From NCBI RefSeq assembly GCF_029836165.1, contig NZ_JAOEBG010000021.1:41014-105013 (forward strand): a stretch of DNA of 64,000 nucleotides. The letters are read 5' to 3'. Every line of letters starts with the position of its first letter. Within the stretch, counting starts at the first letter, position 1. This document shows, one piece after another, positions 1 to 8,101 of this stretch. The notes below the pieces were generated by a model. The model searched no databases, was not told the origin of the DNA, and was given only the letters and a program-made list of their open reading frames with translations. The stretch comes from Pseudomonas sp. GD04091 (GTDB lineage: Bacteria; Pseudomonadota; Gammaproteobacteria; Pseudomonadales; Pseudomonadaceae). A program made the translations under genes and the position numbers.

Positions 1-746
1 AGATCGTCAAGGTCGAGCGCCAACTGGCCGAGCAAGGCAAGCAACTGGTGCTGCTGCCACTGCCGATGAAGCTGGACATCTACGCCGAGCACGCCGAGCG
101 CGCGTTCGACCCGCAGGTGATCAGCCTCTACGACCGCTTCGTCGCCGGCCTGCAAGACCGCCGGCTGGATGTGGTACCGCTGCGCGAAGCCTACCTGCGC
201 AACCTGTCCGGGCCACGGCTGTTCCTCAAGTCCGACACCCACTGGAGCCCCGACGGCGCGCGCCTGTCGGCCTACGAGCTGGCGCGCCAGCGCCCGCAGC
301 TGCTGGGCGACCAGGTGTATGTCTCGCACAAGACCGGCGACAAGCGCATCAACGGCGACCTGATGAACTACCTGCAGTTCGACCACGCGCGCCTCGCGCC
401 ACAGTTCGGCCCCACCTCGATCGCGCTGTACGAGACGCTGCGGGCCGAGCAGAACAGTGACGACTTGTTCGCCGAGCAGGCGCAGAGCCTGCTCCTGGTG
501 GGCACCAGCTACAGCAAGATCGACGATTGGAACTTCGTCGGTTTCCTCAAGGAAGCGCTCAACCGCGACCTGCTGTCCGTCGCCGTGGAGGCTCGCGGGC
601 CGTTCGAGGCGATGAGCCAGTTCCTCGCCAGCGACCAGTTGCACAACCCGCAGATCACCACCGTGCTCTGGGAGTTTCCCCTGCGCACCCTGCTTGCCCA
701 GCGTCCCGGCACGCTCGAGCGCGGCACCCAGCCTGCGCATTTCTGA
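1..746 (+). CDS. AlgJ-like polysaccharide O-acetyltransferase (3' part)
   Basis: The reading frame is open from the window edge (codons begin at position 3), so the N-terminus is missing. The visible part is the SGNH-like fold of the AlgX/AlgJ family, periplasmic proteins that move acetyl groups onto exopolysaccharide. The Asp-x-His block reads DTHWSP (Asp codon at 234) and the nucleophile block reads GTSYS (first Ser codon at 507). The stop is 18 bp before the algF-like start, so the two are probably co-transcribed. AlgJ normally works with the membrane acetyltransferase AlgI, which would lie upstream outside the window. WssI of acetylated cellulose clusters is another relative, so the polymer modified here is uncertain. 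Confidence 0.8.
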   Translation, partial: IVKVERQLAEQGKQLVLLPLPMKLDIYAEHAERAFDPQVISLYDRFVAGLQDRRLDVVPLREAYLRNLSGPRLFLKSDTHWSPDGARLSAYELARQRPQLLGDQVYVSHKTGDKRINGDLMNYLQFDHARLAPQFGPTSIALYETLRAEQNSDDLFAEQAQSLLLVGTSYSKIDDWNFVGFLKEALNRDLLSVAVEARGPFEAMSQFLASDQLHNPQITTVLWEFPLRTLLAQRPGTLERGTQPAHF

Positions 747-764
747 CGTTTCAAGGAGATCCTG

Positions 765-1394
765 ATGAAGCTTTCGCCCCTGTTCACCGCCCTCGCCCTG
801 GCCGTTGCCAGCCATGCCGCCCTCGCCGCCGAAGGCAACGCCGACCTGTACGACGCCGTGGCGCCGGCGGATTCCGCGTTCGTGCGCGTGCTCAACCTGT
901 CGGACAACAGCATCGACGTGACCCTTAGCGGCAAGGTCAACCCGCAGAAGGTCGCCCCGGGCCAGCTCAGCGGCTACCGCTTCGTCCCGGCCGGCGTCCA
1001 CAAGATCGGCATCGGTGCCAAGGCCATCGAGCCGACCCTGGTGGCCAACGCCGCCAGCACCGTGGTGTACGACGGTCGGCAGCTGAACCTGATCGCCGAC
1101 CAGTACGTCAACGAGCCGAAGAAGGCGCAGGTGGCCTTCTACAACCTCACGCCCGCACAGGCCATGCTGCGTACGGCGGACGGCAAGCACGAGGTGGTCA
1201 AGACCCTGGCCAGCGGCCAGACCGGCACGCGCATGGTCAACGAAATCAAGATCGACTTCGCCGCTTATGTCGGTGACAAGGAGGTGGCCAGCTTCGACGA
1301 GCTGTTCCTCAAGAAAGGCCGCTCCTACAGCTACGTGCTGCTGCCGGGCAACCGCAGCCTGAGCCTGGCCAACAGCATCGACCCCACCGAGTGA
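765..1394 (+). CDS. AlgF-like periplasmic O-acetylation protein
   Basis: A 209-residue exported protein. The start is supported by AAGGAG seven bases upstream, and residues 1-21 form a signal peptide ending ALA-A. The mature part keeps the AlgF layout: an N-terminal FVRVLNLS strand and a second half with the phrase TADGKHEVVK, which resembles TADGKTEVVK of alginate AlgF. AlgF is an adaptor needed for acetylation of alginate in the periplasm. This copy is slightly shorter than the usual ~215 residues and is divergent in between. It sits between the AlgJ-like and AlgX-like genes with short gaps. Assignment to the family is good; the identity of the polymer is inference. Confidence 0.8.
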   Translation: MKLSPLFTALALAVASHAALAAEGNADLYDAVAPADSAFVRVLNLSDNSIDVTLSGKVNPQKVAPGQLSGYRFVPAGVHKIGIGAKAIEPTLVANAASTVVYDGRQLNLIADQYVNEPKKAQVAFYNLTPAQAMLRTADGKHEVVKTLASGQTGTRMVNEIKIDFAAYVGDKEVASFDELFLKKGRSYSYVLLPGNRSLSLANSIDPTE

Positions 1395-1424
1395 CGCAGT
1401 GCCACCAGCAAGGATGACCGGCCC

Positions 1425-2828
1425 ATGAACACCCTCCTCCCCCTCGGCCTGGCGGCCACCCTGGCCCTGCTGAGCCTGCCTGGCCAGGCGGCGCAGGCCA
1501 CCGCCAGGTCCGGCTGCGACAGCTTGCAGTGCATGGTCTGCCCGGCCCTGGCCGAGCCACGGCATTATGCCGAAGGGCGCATGAAGCTGATGCGCCAGAT
1601 CGTTCCCGGCAAGGAGCGCTGGCTGTTCCGCTCGATGGTCGACCTGACCAACGATTTCGGCATCCCCACGCCCATGCGCCCGGAGTTCGCCCGGCTGATG
1701 GATGCCTTCCACAGCCAGGGCATCCAGGTGGCCATGGCGATCCAGCCGACCCGGGGCCTGATGCATCACGACAAGCTCTATGCCGACCAGTTGCACGGCT
1801 TCGACCATGCGCGCGCCAGCCGCAATCTCGAGGCCTACCTGGGGCAACTGCGCCAGGGCGGCGCGGTGGTGGCGCCGATGATGCAGCTGGTGCGCCAGCC
1901 GCCCAAGGGCGAGTACTTCTTGCGCCGCGACCATCACTGGACTCCGGCCGGCGCCGAAGCGACCGCTAAACTGATGGCCGAGGAAATCCGCCGCCAGCCG
2001 TTCTATGCCGACCTGACCAAGAAGCAGTACCGCACCGAGCCCGGCGTGATGGTGCCCAAGGACGGCACCCTGAACCTGGCGCTGAGCTACATCTGCGGCA
2101 ACAACTACGGTTTCCAGTACGTGCGCGGCTACCAGACCATCCCAGTGGCCGACAGCAGCGATGCGCTGTTCGACGAAACACCCGACCCACAGGTGATCCT
2201 GGTGGGCGACAGCAACGCCGCGGCCCGTGAAGACGAGAGCAAGCAGTTCAACTTCGACGGCTACCTGAAGCAGTACCTGGACGTGGACATCCTCAACTAC
2301 GCCCTGCCTGGCGTGGGCGAGGACGGCTCGCTGCTGGAGTACCTGCTGTCGGCCGACTACAAGGCCGACGCGCCGCCCAGGCTGATCATCTGGGAACTGC
2401 CGGCCAACTACCGGCTGGACTCGCCACTGATGTACCGCCAGCTGGTGCCAGCGGTGCATGGCGGCTGCAAGACATCGAAACAAGTGCTGGCCTCGAAACT
2501 GCAGCGCCCGGCGCTGAAGGTCGGCGAGCGCATCGAGCTGCTGAGCAATGCCGGCAGCGCGCGCCAGTCGCTGACCGGATCGAAAGGCTTCCTCGACATC
2601 CGCCTGAGCGACAAGAACGTCAAGGACTTCTACATCATCGTCTATTACGACAATGGCGCCCGCGACAAGGTGTGGTTCCGCCGCGAGGCGGCAGTGAGCG
2701 GCGGCCAGTACTACCTGGAGCTGAGCAAGGCCCCGGAGTTCGCCGGCGCCAACCTGCTCTCGGTGTTCCTCGAACCGACCAAACCCGGCACCGCCGCCAC
2801 CGATGTGGAGACACGCCTGTGCCTGTAA
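1425..2828 (+). CDS. AlgX-like acetyltransferase
   Basis: A 467-residue exported protein close in length to AlgX (~475). The start has AAGGA ten bases upstream and a signal peptide ending GQAAQA. The SGNH-like domain shows the Asp-x-His pair in DHHWTPAG (Asp169, His171) and the candidate serine in GDSNA (Ser263), matching the catalytic triad arrangement of AlgX. The region after about residue 345 resembles the C-terminal carbohydrate-binding module. AlgX performs the final transfer of acetyl to alginate in the periplasm. In classical alginate operons algX lies upstream of algL and after algG; here it follows the algF-like gene. Its stop overlaps the next start (TAATG). Confidence 0.82.
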   Translation: MNTLLPLGLAATLALLSLPGQAAQATARSGCDSLQCMVCPALAEPRHYAEGRMKLMRQIVPGKERWLFRSMVDLTNDFGIPTPMRPEFARLMDAFHSQGIQVAMAIQPTRGLMHHDKLYADQLHGFDHARASRNLEAYLGQLRQGGAVVAPMMQLVRQPPKGEYFLRRDHHWTPAGAEATAKLMAEEIRRQPFYADLTKKQYRTEPGVMVPKDGTLNLALSYICGNNYGFQYVRGYQTIPVADSSDALFDETPDPQVILVGDSNAAAREDESKQFNFDGYLKQYLDVDILNYALPGVGEDGSLLEYLLSADYKADAPPRLIIWELPANYRLDSPLMYRQLVPAVHGGCKTSKQVLASKLQRPALKVGERIELLSNAGSARQSLTGSKGFLDIRLSDKNVKDFYIIVYYDNGARDKVWFRREAAVSGGQYYLELSKAPEFAGANLLSVFLEPTKPGTAATDVETRLCL

Positions 2829-4006
2829 TGTGCCTAGCCGCTCCCTGTGGGAGCGGGTTTACCCGCGAAGGCCCCGACACATCCTCTGGCCTGTTTGCGG
2901 GCAAGCCCGCTCCCACACGCATCCTTGCACTGCTCGCGTTCGTCCTTGTGCTGCCCCAGGCCCAGGCCGCCCAGTCGATCTGGCCCGCCCGCGCCACCGC
3001 GCAGGCCGCCATGATCGCCGACTACCGTACCCTGGCCTGCAACAGGGAGCCGCCGCCGCCCTACACCGGCAGCCTGCGACTGCAGAGCAAGTACGACCAG
3101 CGCGACACCAGCAAGTCGACCCTGCGCGCCAGCCCAGACGCCGACAGCGAACGCATCGCCAAGCAGGTCAAGCAGTTCATCGGTGGCCTGGTCTACGCCG
3201 GCAAGCGCTTCCAGAACGCGAAAAAGCCCCAGGACGCCAACATGGCCCTGGCCTGTCAGGACCAGTGGCTGGAACACTGGGCCAAGGCCGGTGCCTTGCT
3301 CGACCCGGACGCCAGCAACACCGGCATTGCCGCGCGCAAGTGGGCGTTGGCGGCGATGTCCGGCGCGCTGCTGCTGACCCAGGCGGCCGCCGATGGCAAG
3401 GTCCGGCTCACCCCCGTGCAGCAACGCTGGTTCACCCAGCTGGGCGAGCAGGTGATCCGCGAATACGACCCGCGTCGCCAGTCCACCACCGTCTACTTCA
3501 ACAACCATGACTACTGGGCCGCCTGGGCGGTGGCCGCCGCCGGCATGCTGGTGGGCCGCGACGACTTCATCCAGTGGGCCGATGGCAACCTGCGCCGAGG
3601 CCTGGCCCAGGCCGTGCGCCATGGCGAATATGCCTACCTGCCGCTGGAAGTGGCCCGCAGCAAACTGGCCGCCAACTACAGCCAGTACGCCCTGGTGCCG
3701 CTGGTGCTGCTCAGCGAGTCGGCCCGCGCCAACGGCCTGCCCTGGAGCGACGACGACCAGCGCACCCTCGAGCGCCTGGCCAGCTTCGCCGCCCGCAGCG
3801 TGCTCGACCCTGACACCCTGCCCGAGCTCAAGGGTCAGCGTCAGGCCGATGTCGCGCCCTACAAACTGGCCTGGCTGATCCCGTTCCTCGCCCGCCAGCC
3901 CAACCACCCCCTGGCTCGCCAGCTGTACGACAGCGAGGACGGCGAAGTGGACAACTACAGCCAGATCGGTGGCCCGCTCAAGCCGGCCTACCCCAACCTG
4001 CCTTGA
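2828..4006 (+). CDS. AlgL-like polysaccharide lyase (alginate lyase family) with REP-extended N-terminus
   Basis: A 392-residue protein of the AlgL family, which cleaves alginate by beta-elimination in the periplasm and clears stray polymer during export. Family residues are present: the Lys in LQSKYD, the Asn-His pair in NNHDYWAAW, and the Tyr region ANYSQYALVPL. The only ATG before the signal peptide overlaps the upstream stop (TAATG). Between that ATG and the hydrophobic core (residues 32-42, cleavage near QAQA-A) the frame reads through an inverted REP pair, giving about 23 extra residues including GSGFTREG and AGKPAPT. No other ATG would keep the signal peptide. Substrate could be a uronic-acid polymer other than alginate. 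Confidence 0.8.
   Translation: MCLAAPCGSGFTREGPDTSSGLFAGKPAPTRILALLAFVLVLPQAQAAQSIWPARATAQAAMIADYRTLACNREPPPPYTGSLRLQSKYDQRDTSKSTLRASPDADSERIAKQVKQFIGGLVYAGKRFQNAKKPQDANMALACQDQWLEHWAKAGALLDPDASNTGIAARKWALAAMSGALLLTQAAADGKVRLTPVQQRWFTQLGEQVIREYDPRRQSTTVYFNNHDYWAAWAVAAAGMLVGRDDFIQWADGNLRRGLAQAVRHGEYAYLPLEVARSKLAANYSQYALVPLVLLSESARANGLPWSDDDQRTLERLASFAARSVLDPDTLPELKGQRQADVAPYKLAWLIPFLARQPNHPLARQLYDSEDGEVDNYSQIGGPLKPAYPNLP
2838..2917. repeat. REP pair (inverted) inside the algL-like 5' end
   Basis: Two facing copies of the Pseudomonas REP core: CTGTGGGAGCGGGTTTACCC at about 2845 and GCGGGCAAGCCCGCTCCCAC ending near 2915. REP sequences usually lie between genes, but this pair is in frame and without stops within the N-terminal coding part of the lyase gene. 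Confidence 0.85.
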
Positions 4007-4020
4007 CCAAGGACGCTCCC

Positions 4021-5454
4021 ATGGCCCCGTTCAGCCGCTTCTCTTTCACCAGCCTGGCCGCGCTATTGCTGGCGGGCGCCGTCCACGCCGCCCCCACGGT
4101 GGATACCCTGCCCCTGGCGCAACACCAGCAGCAGCTGACCCAGTTGCGCCAGCACGCACGCCAGGCCGTGGCCTTCGAGCAGGCCCGCCGCCCGCCACCG
4201 CCGGGTCGCGCCAGCGTCAGCCTGCAGACGATGTTCTCGTCCCAGGCCGGCAGTTGGCCGTTCGAACCCTTCGTCAACAACGGTCTGTTCCGCGCCATCG
4301 CCGGCTACCAGGCGCACCACCCGCAGGCTGTGGTGCTGCGCGGTGGCAGCATCACCCTGGCGCAATTGCATGACGCCCTGCGCGATCCGCGTATCCTCAA
4401 ACGCTACAAGGACGGTTACCTGCTCAGCTATCCGTTGATGATCGGCGCGGACGCCGGGCTGGTGCTCGAAGGCACCAGCCTCTACCTGTACAGCTTCTCC
4501 GGCACGGCGCTGATCAACCAGGGCTGGCTGGGGCTGAACCAGTCATCGCTCCAGAGCATGGCCGGCGACAAGGCCGGCAACACCGACCGCGCCTGGCGCC
4601 CGTTCGTGGTGGCCTGGGCCGGCAGCCACACCCAGGTGATCGGCTCAACGCTCAAGCGGCTGGGCTACAACGCCAATCTTTCCCGTGGCCTGAGCACGGC
4701 GCTCAGCACCCAGCAAGCCGCCACCACGCGCCCGGCCACGCTGCTGATCGAAGCCAGCCGGTTCAGCGAGCTGTCCAGCGCGGTGGAACTGCAGCACAGC
4801 CAGGCGACCATCACCGGCAGTCAATTCGAGCGCTCGCAGCAGTACGCGATCGACGTCCGCGACAGCCAGTTGCGCGTGCAGGGCAACCAGCTGCGCGGCA
4901 TCGACAACAACAGCGGCGTGCGCCTGCGTGGCCAGACCCGCGCCCTGATCGAAGACAACCTGATCCTTGGCGCGGCCAAGGCCGCCATCGAGATCAGCGA
5001 CCAGCGCGGCGCCGTGCTGCTGGCCGGCAACCGGATCGGCGACAGCCGTGGCAATGGCATCCAGCTGCGCAACCTGATGCCCACCTCTACGGCCCCGCTG
5101 CTGATCGACGACAACCTGCTGGCCAGCAGCCAGGGCAGCGCGGTGGACGCCAGCGAAGTCGCCGCCCTGGCACTGGTGGGTAACCGCATCGGCAATACCC
5201 CGGAGTACGCCATCAGCCTGCGCAACGCCGCACCCCAGCCGGGGCCGCTGCTGATCAGCGGCAATCGCCTGGGCCAGGTGGGCAAGGCCGTGGTGCGGGT
5301 CGAAGGCATGCGGGAGGTCGAACTGGGCGGCAATACCTTCGATGGCAAGGCCTTGCTGCAGAACCTGCTGATCGGCGATCTGTTGCCGGTGCAGGGGCAG
5401 GTGCTGGAAGCGACGCAGGCCGACGCAAAGAGGGTGCGGGTGCGTAATCAATAG
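4021..5454 (+). CDS. AlgG-like right-handed beta-helix protein, catalytic motif missing
   Basis: A 477-residue exported protein. ATG at 4021 is preferred over the upstream TTG at 4003 because AAGGA lies eight bases before it and a signal peptide (LAALLLAGAVHA-A) follows directly. The N-terminal half has the AlgG pattern, for example RPFVVAWAGSHTQVIG against the RPFLLAWGGTKT region of AlgG, and the C-terminal half is a parallel beta-helix of NxL/GNRIG-type coils. AlgG converts mannuronate to guluronate and guides polymer across the periplasm. Where AlgG has the catalytic motif DPHDRSH this protein has DVRDSQ (Asp278), so the usual catalytic His is absent. It may be an inactive scaffold or act on another sugar. 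It ends the cluster; no algA follows. Confidence 0.72.
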   Translation: MAPFSRFSFTSLAALLLAGAVHAAPTVDTLPLAQHQQQLTQLRQHARQAVAFEQARRPPPPGRASVSLQTMFSSQAGSWPFEPFVNNGLFRAIAGYQAHHPQAVVLRGGSITLAQLHDALRDPRILKRYKDGYLLSYPLMIGADAGLVLEGTSLYLYSFSGTALINQGWLGLNQSSLQSMAGDKAGNTDRAWRPFVVAWAGSHTQVIGSTLKRLGYNANLSRGLSTALSTQQAATTRPATLLIEASRFSELSSAVELQHSQATITGSQFERSQQYAIDVRDSQLRVQGNQLRGIDNNSGVRLRGQTRALIEDNLILGAAKAAIEISDQRGAVLLAGNRIGDSRGNGIQLRNLMPTSTAPLLIDDNLLASSQGSAVDASEVAALALVGNRIGNTPEYAISLRNAAPQPGPLLISGNRLGQVGKAVVRVEGMREVELGGNTFDGKALLQNLLIGDLLPVQGQVLEATQADAKRVRVRNQ

Positions 5455-5457
5455 CGC

Positions 5458-5481
5458 CGCAGACAAGCCCGCTCCCACAGC
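5458..5481. repeat. REP half-site
   Basis: The sequence ACAAGCCCGCTCCCACAG is the right half of the Pseudomonas REP core. It lies between the convergent algG-like and GNAT genes. Confidence 0.6.
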
Positions 5482-5482
5482 A

Positions 5483-5914
5483 TCAAGCCACCGATCGCTG
5501 CATCCGCACGAAACACTCGTCCATTCCCATCTCGACGAATCCCCGGCGCTGGTACAGGCGCCGCGCCGGATTGCTGCTGAACACCATCAACCGCAGCGAC
5601 GGCAAGCCTCGCTGCGCCGCCCAGCCGGCGAGCTGCTCCAGCACCCAGCCACCCACGCCGCGGCCTCGATGCTCGGGCAGCAGGTGCAACTCACGGATGA
5701 ACAGCGCCTGGCGGTCCTGGCTGAGGCTGCAGAAGCCCAGCACCTGCTCGTCCTCGACCACCAGCCATTGCTCGCGCCAGCCCCAGGCTTCATCGAACGC
5801 CTCTTCGATCCACAGCAGGTCGAATTCACGGTAGTACGGCAGCATCGCGCGGCGGGTGAGGTCGCGGGCGAAGGTCAGGTGCTGGTCGGTGGCGGGGATC
5901 AGTTCAAGGGGCAT
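5483..5914 (-). CDS. GNAT family N-acetyltransferase
   Basis: A 143-residue GNAT protein using the start MPLELIPA at 5914, which overlaps the end of the upstream DUF488 gene by 11 bp and suggests translational coupling. The acetyl-CoA binding motif A is visible in LLPEHRGRGVGGWVLEQL, followed by the motif B region SNPARRLYQRRGFVEMG. The substrate cannot be told from sequence. It is the second gene of a two-gene unit with the DUF488 protein. Confidence 0.85.
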   Translation of the reverse strand: MPLELIPATDQHLTFARDLTRRAMLPYYREFDLLWIEEAFDEAWGWREQWLVVEDEQVLGFCSLSQDRQALFIRELHLLPEHRGRGVGGWVLEQLAGWAAQRGLPSLRLMVFSSNPARRLYQRRGFVEMGMDECFVRMQRSVA

Positions 5915-6290
5915 AGCACACCGGCGAACTTGCCGGGCCACGGCGTTCCAGTTCGTCTTCCAGCCACTGGGCAAGCACCTGGGCGTTGTTGTGCTCGGTA
6001 TCCTTGCCGGCGTACAGCAACGTCAGGTCGCCCTTGCTGGCCAGGTCCAACAAGGGATACCAGTGCTCGGGGTGGTCGGCCAGCTCCTGCCGGTAACGCC
6101 GGGTGAAGCCGGAGAAATCCACGTCGCCGGCATGAAACGCCTTGCGCAACGCGTCGGAGGGCGCGGCCTCGCGCAGCCACTGACCGTGCAGGTCCTCCTT
6201 GCGCTTGTTGCGCGGCCACAGGCGATCGACCAGCACACGCTGGCCATCCTCGGCGCCAACCGCTTCGTAGACGCGTTTGCAGCGAATCAT
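5904..6290 (-). CDS. DUF488 family protein
   Basis: A 128-residue protein of the DUF488 family, recognised by VLVDRLWPRNKRKEDL near the N-terminus and LLYAGKDTEHNNA near the C-terminus. The start at 6290 (MIRCKRVYE) is preferred to the ATG at 6308 because GGAG lies at the right distance before it. The function of the family is not established. It is transcribed divergently from the phosphate transporter and overlaps the downstream GNAT gene. Confidence 0.85.
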   Translation of the reverse strand: MIRCKRVYEAVGAEDGQRVLVDRLWPRNKRKEDLHGQWLREAAPSDALRKAFHAGDVDFSGFTRRYRQELADHPEHWYPLLDLASKGDLTLLYAGKDTEHNNAQVLAQWLEDELERRGPASSPVCYAP

Positions 6291-6418
6291 CAGACACTCC
6301 TGCGACATCGTTCACCAGCAAGCCTAGGGCCTTCATTGACCGAGGTCACGCACCAGTAACGAATTGTTTCTATGCTCAAAGCCCTCGGCATCATCGCCCG
6401 ACGCCAACCGGAGCCCTC

Positions 6419-8035
6419 ATGGCAACCCCGTCCCTGGCCAGCCAGACCGACCTGGCCGCGCGCAATCCGCGCCCGCAGCTTGCCCACAAACCTGGCCGCG
6501 CCACCCTCACGCTGTTCTTCGGCCTGCTGCTGGCAGGCCTTGCCTACACCTTCTGGAGCCTCAAGCAGGACGTCAGCGCCAGCGGCACCGTGGTCACCAC
6601 CATCACCCCCTTCCTGCTGCTGGGCCTGGCGCTGCTCATCGCCCTGGGCTTCGAGTTCGTCAATGGTTTCCACGACACCGCCAACGCCGTGGCCACGGTG
6701 ATCTACACCCACTCGCTGCCGGCATCGGTGGCCGTGGTGTGGTCGGGGCTGTGCAATTTCCTCGGGGTGCTGCTCTCCAGCGGCGCGGTGGCCTTCGGCA
6801 TCATCGCCCTGCTGCCGGTGGAACTGATCCTGCAGGTCGGCTCGTCCGCCGGATTCGCCATGGTCTTCGCCCTGCTGCTGGCGGCGATCATCTGGAACCT
6901 CGGTACCTGGTGGCTGGGGCTGCCGGCGTCGTCCTCGCACACCCTGATTGGTTCGATCATCGGCGTGGGCGTGGCCAACGCGCTGATGCACGGGCGCGAC
7001 GGCACCAGCGGCGTGGACTGGACCCAGGCCAGCAAGGTCGGCTACGCCCTGCTGTTCTCGCCACTGATCGGTTTTGCCTGCGCCGCCCTGTTGCTGCTCG
7101 CCCTGCGGGCGCTGGTCAAGCGCCGCGAGTTGTACCAGGCGCCGGAGGGCCAGACGCCACCGCCCTGGTGGATCCGCGGCGTGCTGATCCTCACCTGCAC
7201 CGGCGTGTCGTTCGCCCACGGCTCCAACGATGGCCAGAAAGGCATGGGGCTGATCATGCTGATCCTGGTCGGTACCCTGCCGATGGCCTACGCGCTGAAC
7301 AAGACCATGCCCAGCGAGCAGGCCCTGCAATTTTCGGCGGTCGCCGAGGTGACCCGTCAGGCGCTGGTGCGCTCGGCGCCGGCCACGCCACCGGCCGACC
7401 CGCGCCAGGTGCTGACCACGTTCATCACCGAACCCAAGGCCGGCCCCGAGCTGGTCCCGGCGCTGGCCGCGCTGGCGGGCATGATCGGCGAGGAAGTCAA
7501 AGGCTATGGCTCGCTCAACCGCGTACCGGCCGAAGCCATGGCCAACGTGCGCAACGACATGTACCTGACCAGCGAAGCCATCCGCCTGATCGACAAGCAC
7601 CAGCTGGCCAGCTTCGACGCCGACACCGCAAGCCATGTGCAATTGTTCAAGCGCCAGCTGGACGATGCCACTCGCTACATCCCGCTATGGGTCAAGGTGG
7701 CGGTGGCCATTGCCCTGGGCCTGGGCACCATGGTCGGCTGGCGGCGCATCGTGGTGACGGTGGGCGAGAAGATCGGCAAGACCCACCTGAGCTACGCCCA
7801 GGGCGCCTCGGCCGAGGTGGTGGCGATGTGCACCATCGGCGCGGCGGACATGTTCGGTTTGCCGGTATCGACCACCCACGTGCTGAGCTCGGGCGTGGCC
7901 GGGACCATGGTGGCCAATGGATCAGGGCTCCAGCGGCGCACGCTGGTCAATCTGCTGATGGCCTGGGTGCTGACGTTGCCGGCGGCGATGCTGCTCGCGG
8001 GAAGCTTGTACTGGCTGCTGAACCAGGTGTTCTGA
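6419..8035 (+). CDS. pit: PiT-family inorganic phosphate transporter
   Basis: A 538-residue inner-membrane protein. Both signature repeats of the PiT family are present: NGFHDTANAVATVIYT in the N-terminal half and FAHGSNDGQKGMGL in the C-terminal half, with about ten hydrophobic segments and a long central soluble loop as in PitA of enterobacteria. It should bring metal-phosphate complexes into the cell with protons as low-affinity phosphate uptake. No Pho box was recognised upstream. It stands alone, convergent with the glutathione transferase gene across an inverted repeat. Confidence 0.9.
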   Translation: MATPSLASQTDLAARNPRPQLAHKPGRATLTLFFGLLLAGLAYTFWSLKQDVSASGTVVTTITPFLLLGLALLIALGFEFVNGFHDTANAVATVIYTHSLPASVAVVWSGLCNFLGVLLSSGAVAFGIIALLPVELILQVGSSAGFAMVFALLLAAIIWNLGTWWLGLPASSSHTLIGSIIGVGVANALMHGRDGTSGVDWTQASKVGYALLFSPLIGFACAALLLLALRALVKRRELYQAPEGQTPPPWWIRGVLILTCTGVSFAHGSNDGQKGMGLIMLILVGTLPMAYALNKTMPSEQALQFSAVAEVTRQALVRSAPATPPADPRQVLTTFITEPKAGPELVPALAALAGMIGEEVKGYGSLNRVPAEAMANVRNDMYLTSEAIRLIDKHQLASFDADTASHVQLFKRQLDDATRYIPLWVKVAVAIALGLGTMVGWRRIVVTVGEKIGKTHLSYAQGASAEVVAMCTIGAADMFGLPVSTTHVLSSGVAGTMVANGSGLQRRTLVNLLMAWVLTLPAAMLLAGSLYWLLNQVF

Positions 8036-8053
8036 CCCGCGCCAGGAACAAGA

Positions 8054-8089
8054 CCTCCGTGAGAGCGGGAGAACCAGCTCCCACGGAGG
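8054..8089. repeat. Inverted repeat between convergent genes (REP-like, possible bidirectional terminator)
   Basis: Arms CCTCCGTG (8054-8061) and CACGGAGG (8082-8089) enclose a REP-like centre (GAGAGCGGG). It lies between the pit stop and the GST stop. There is no long T-run, so the terminator role is tentative. Confidence 0.5.
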
Positions 8090-8101
8090 CCTCGTCCATC
8101 G

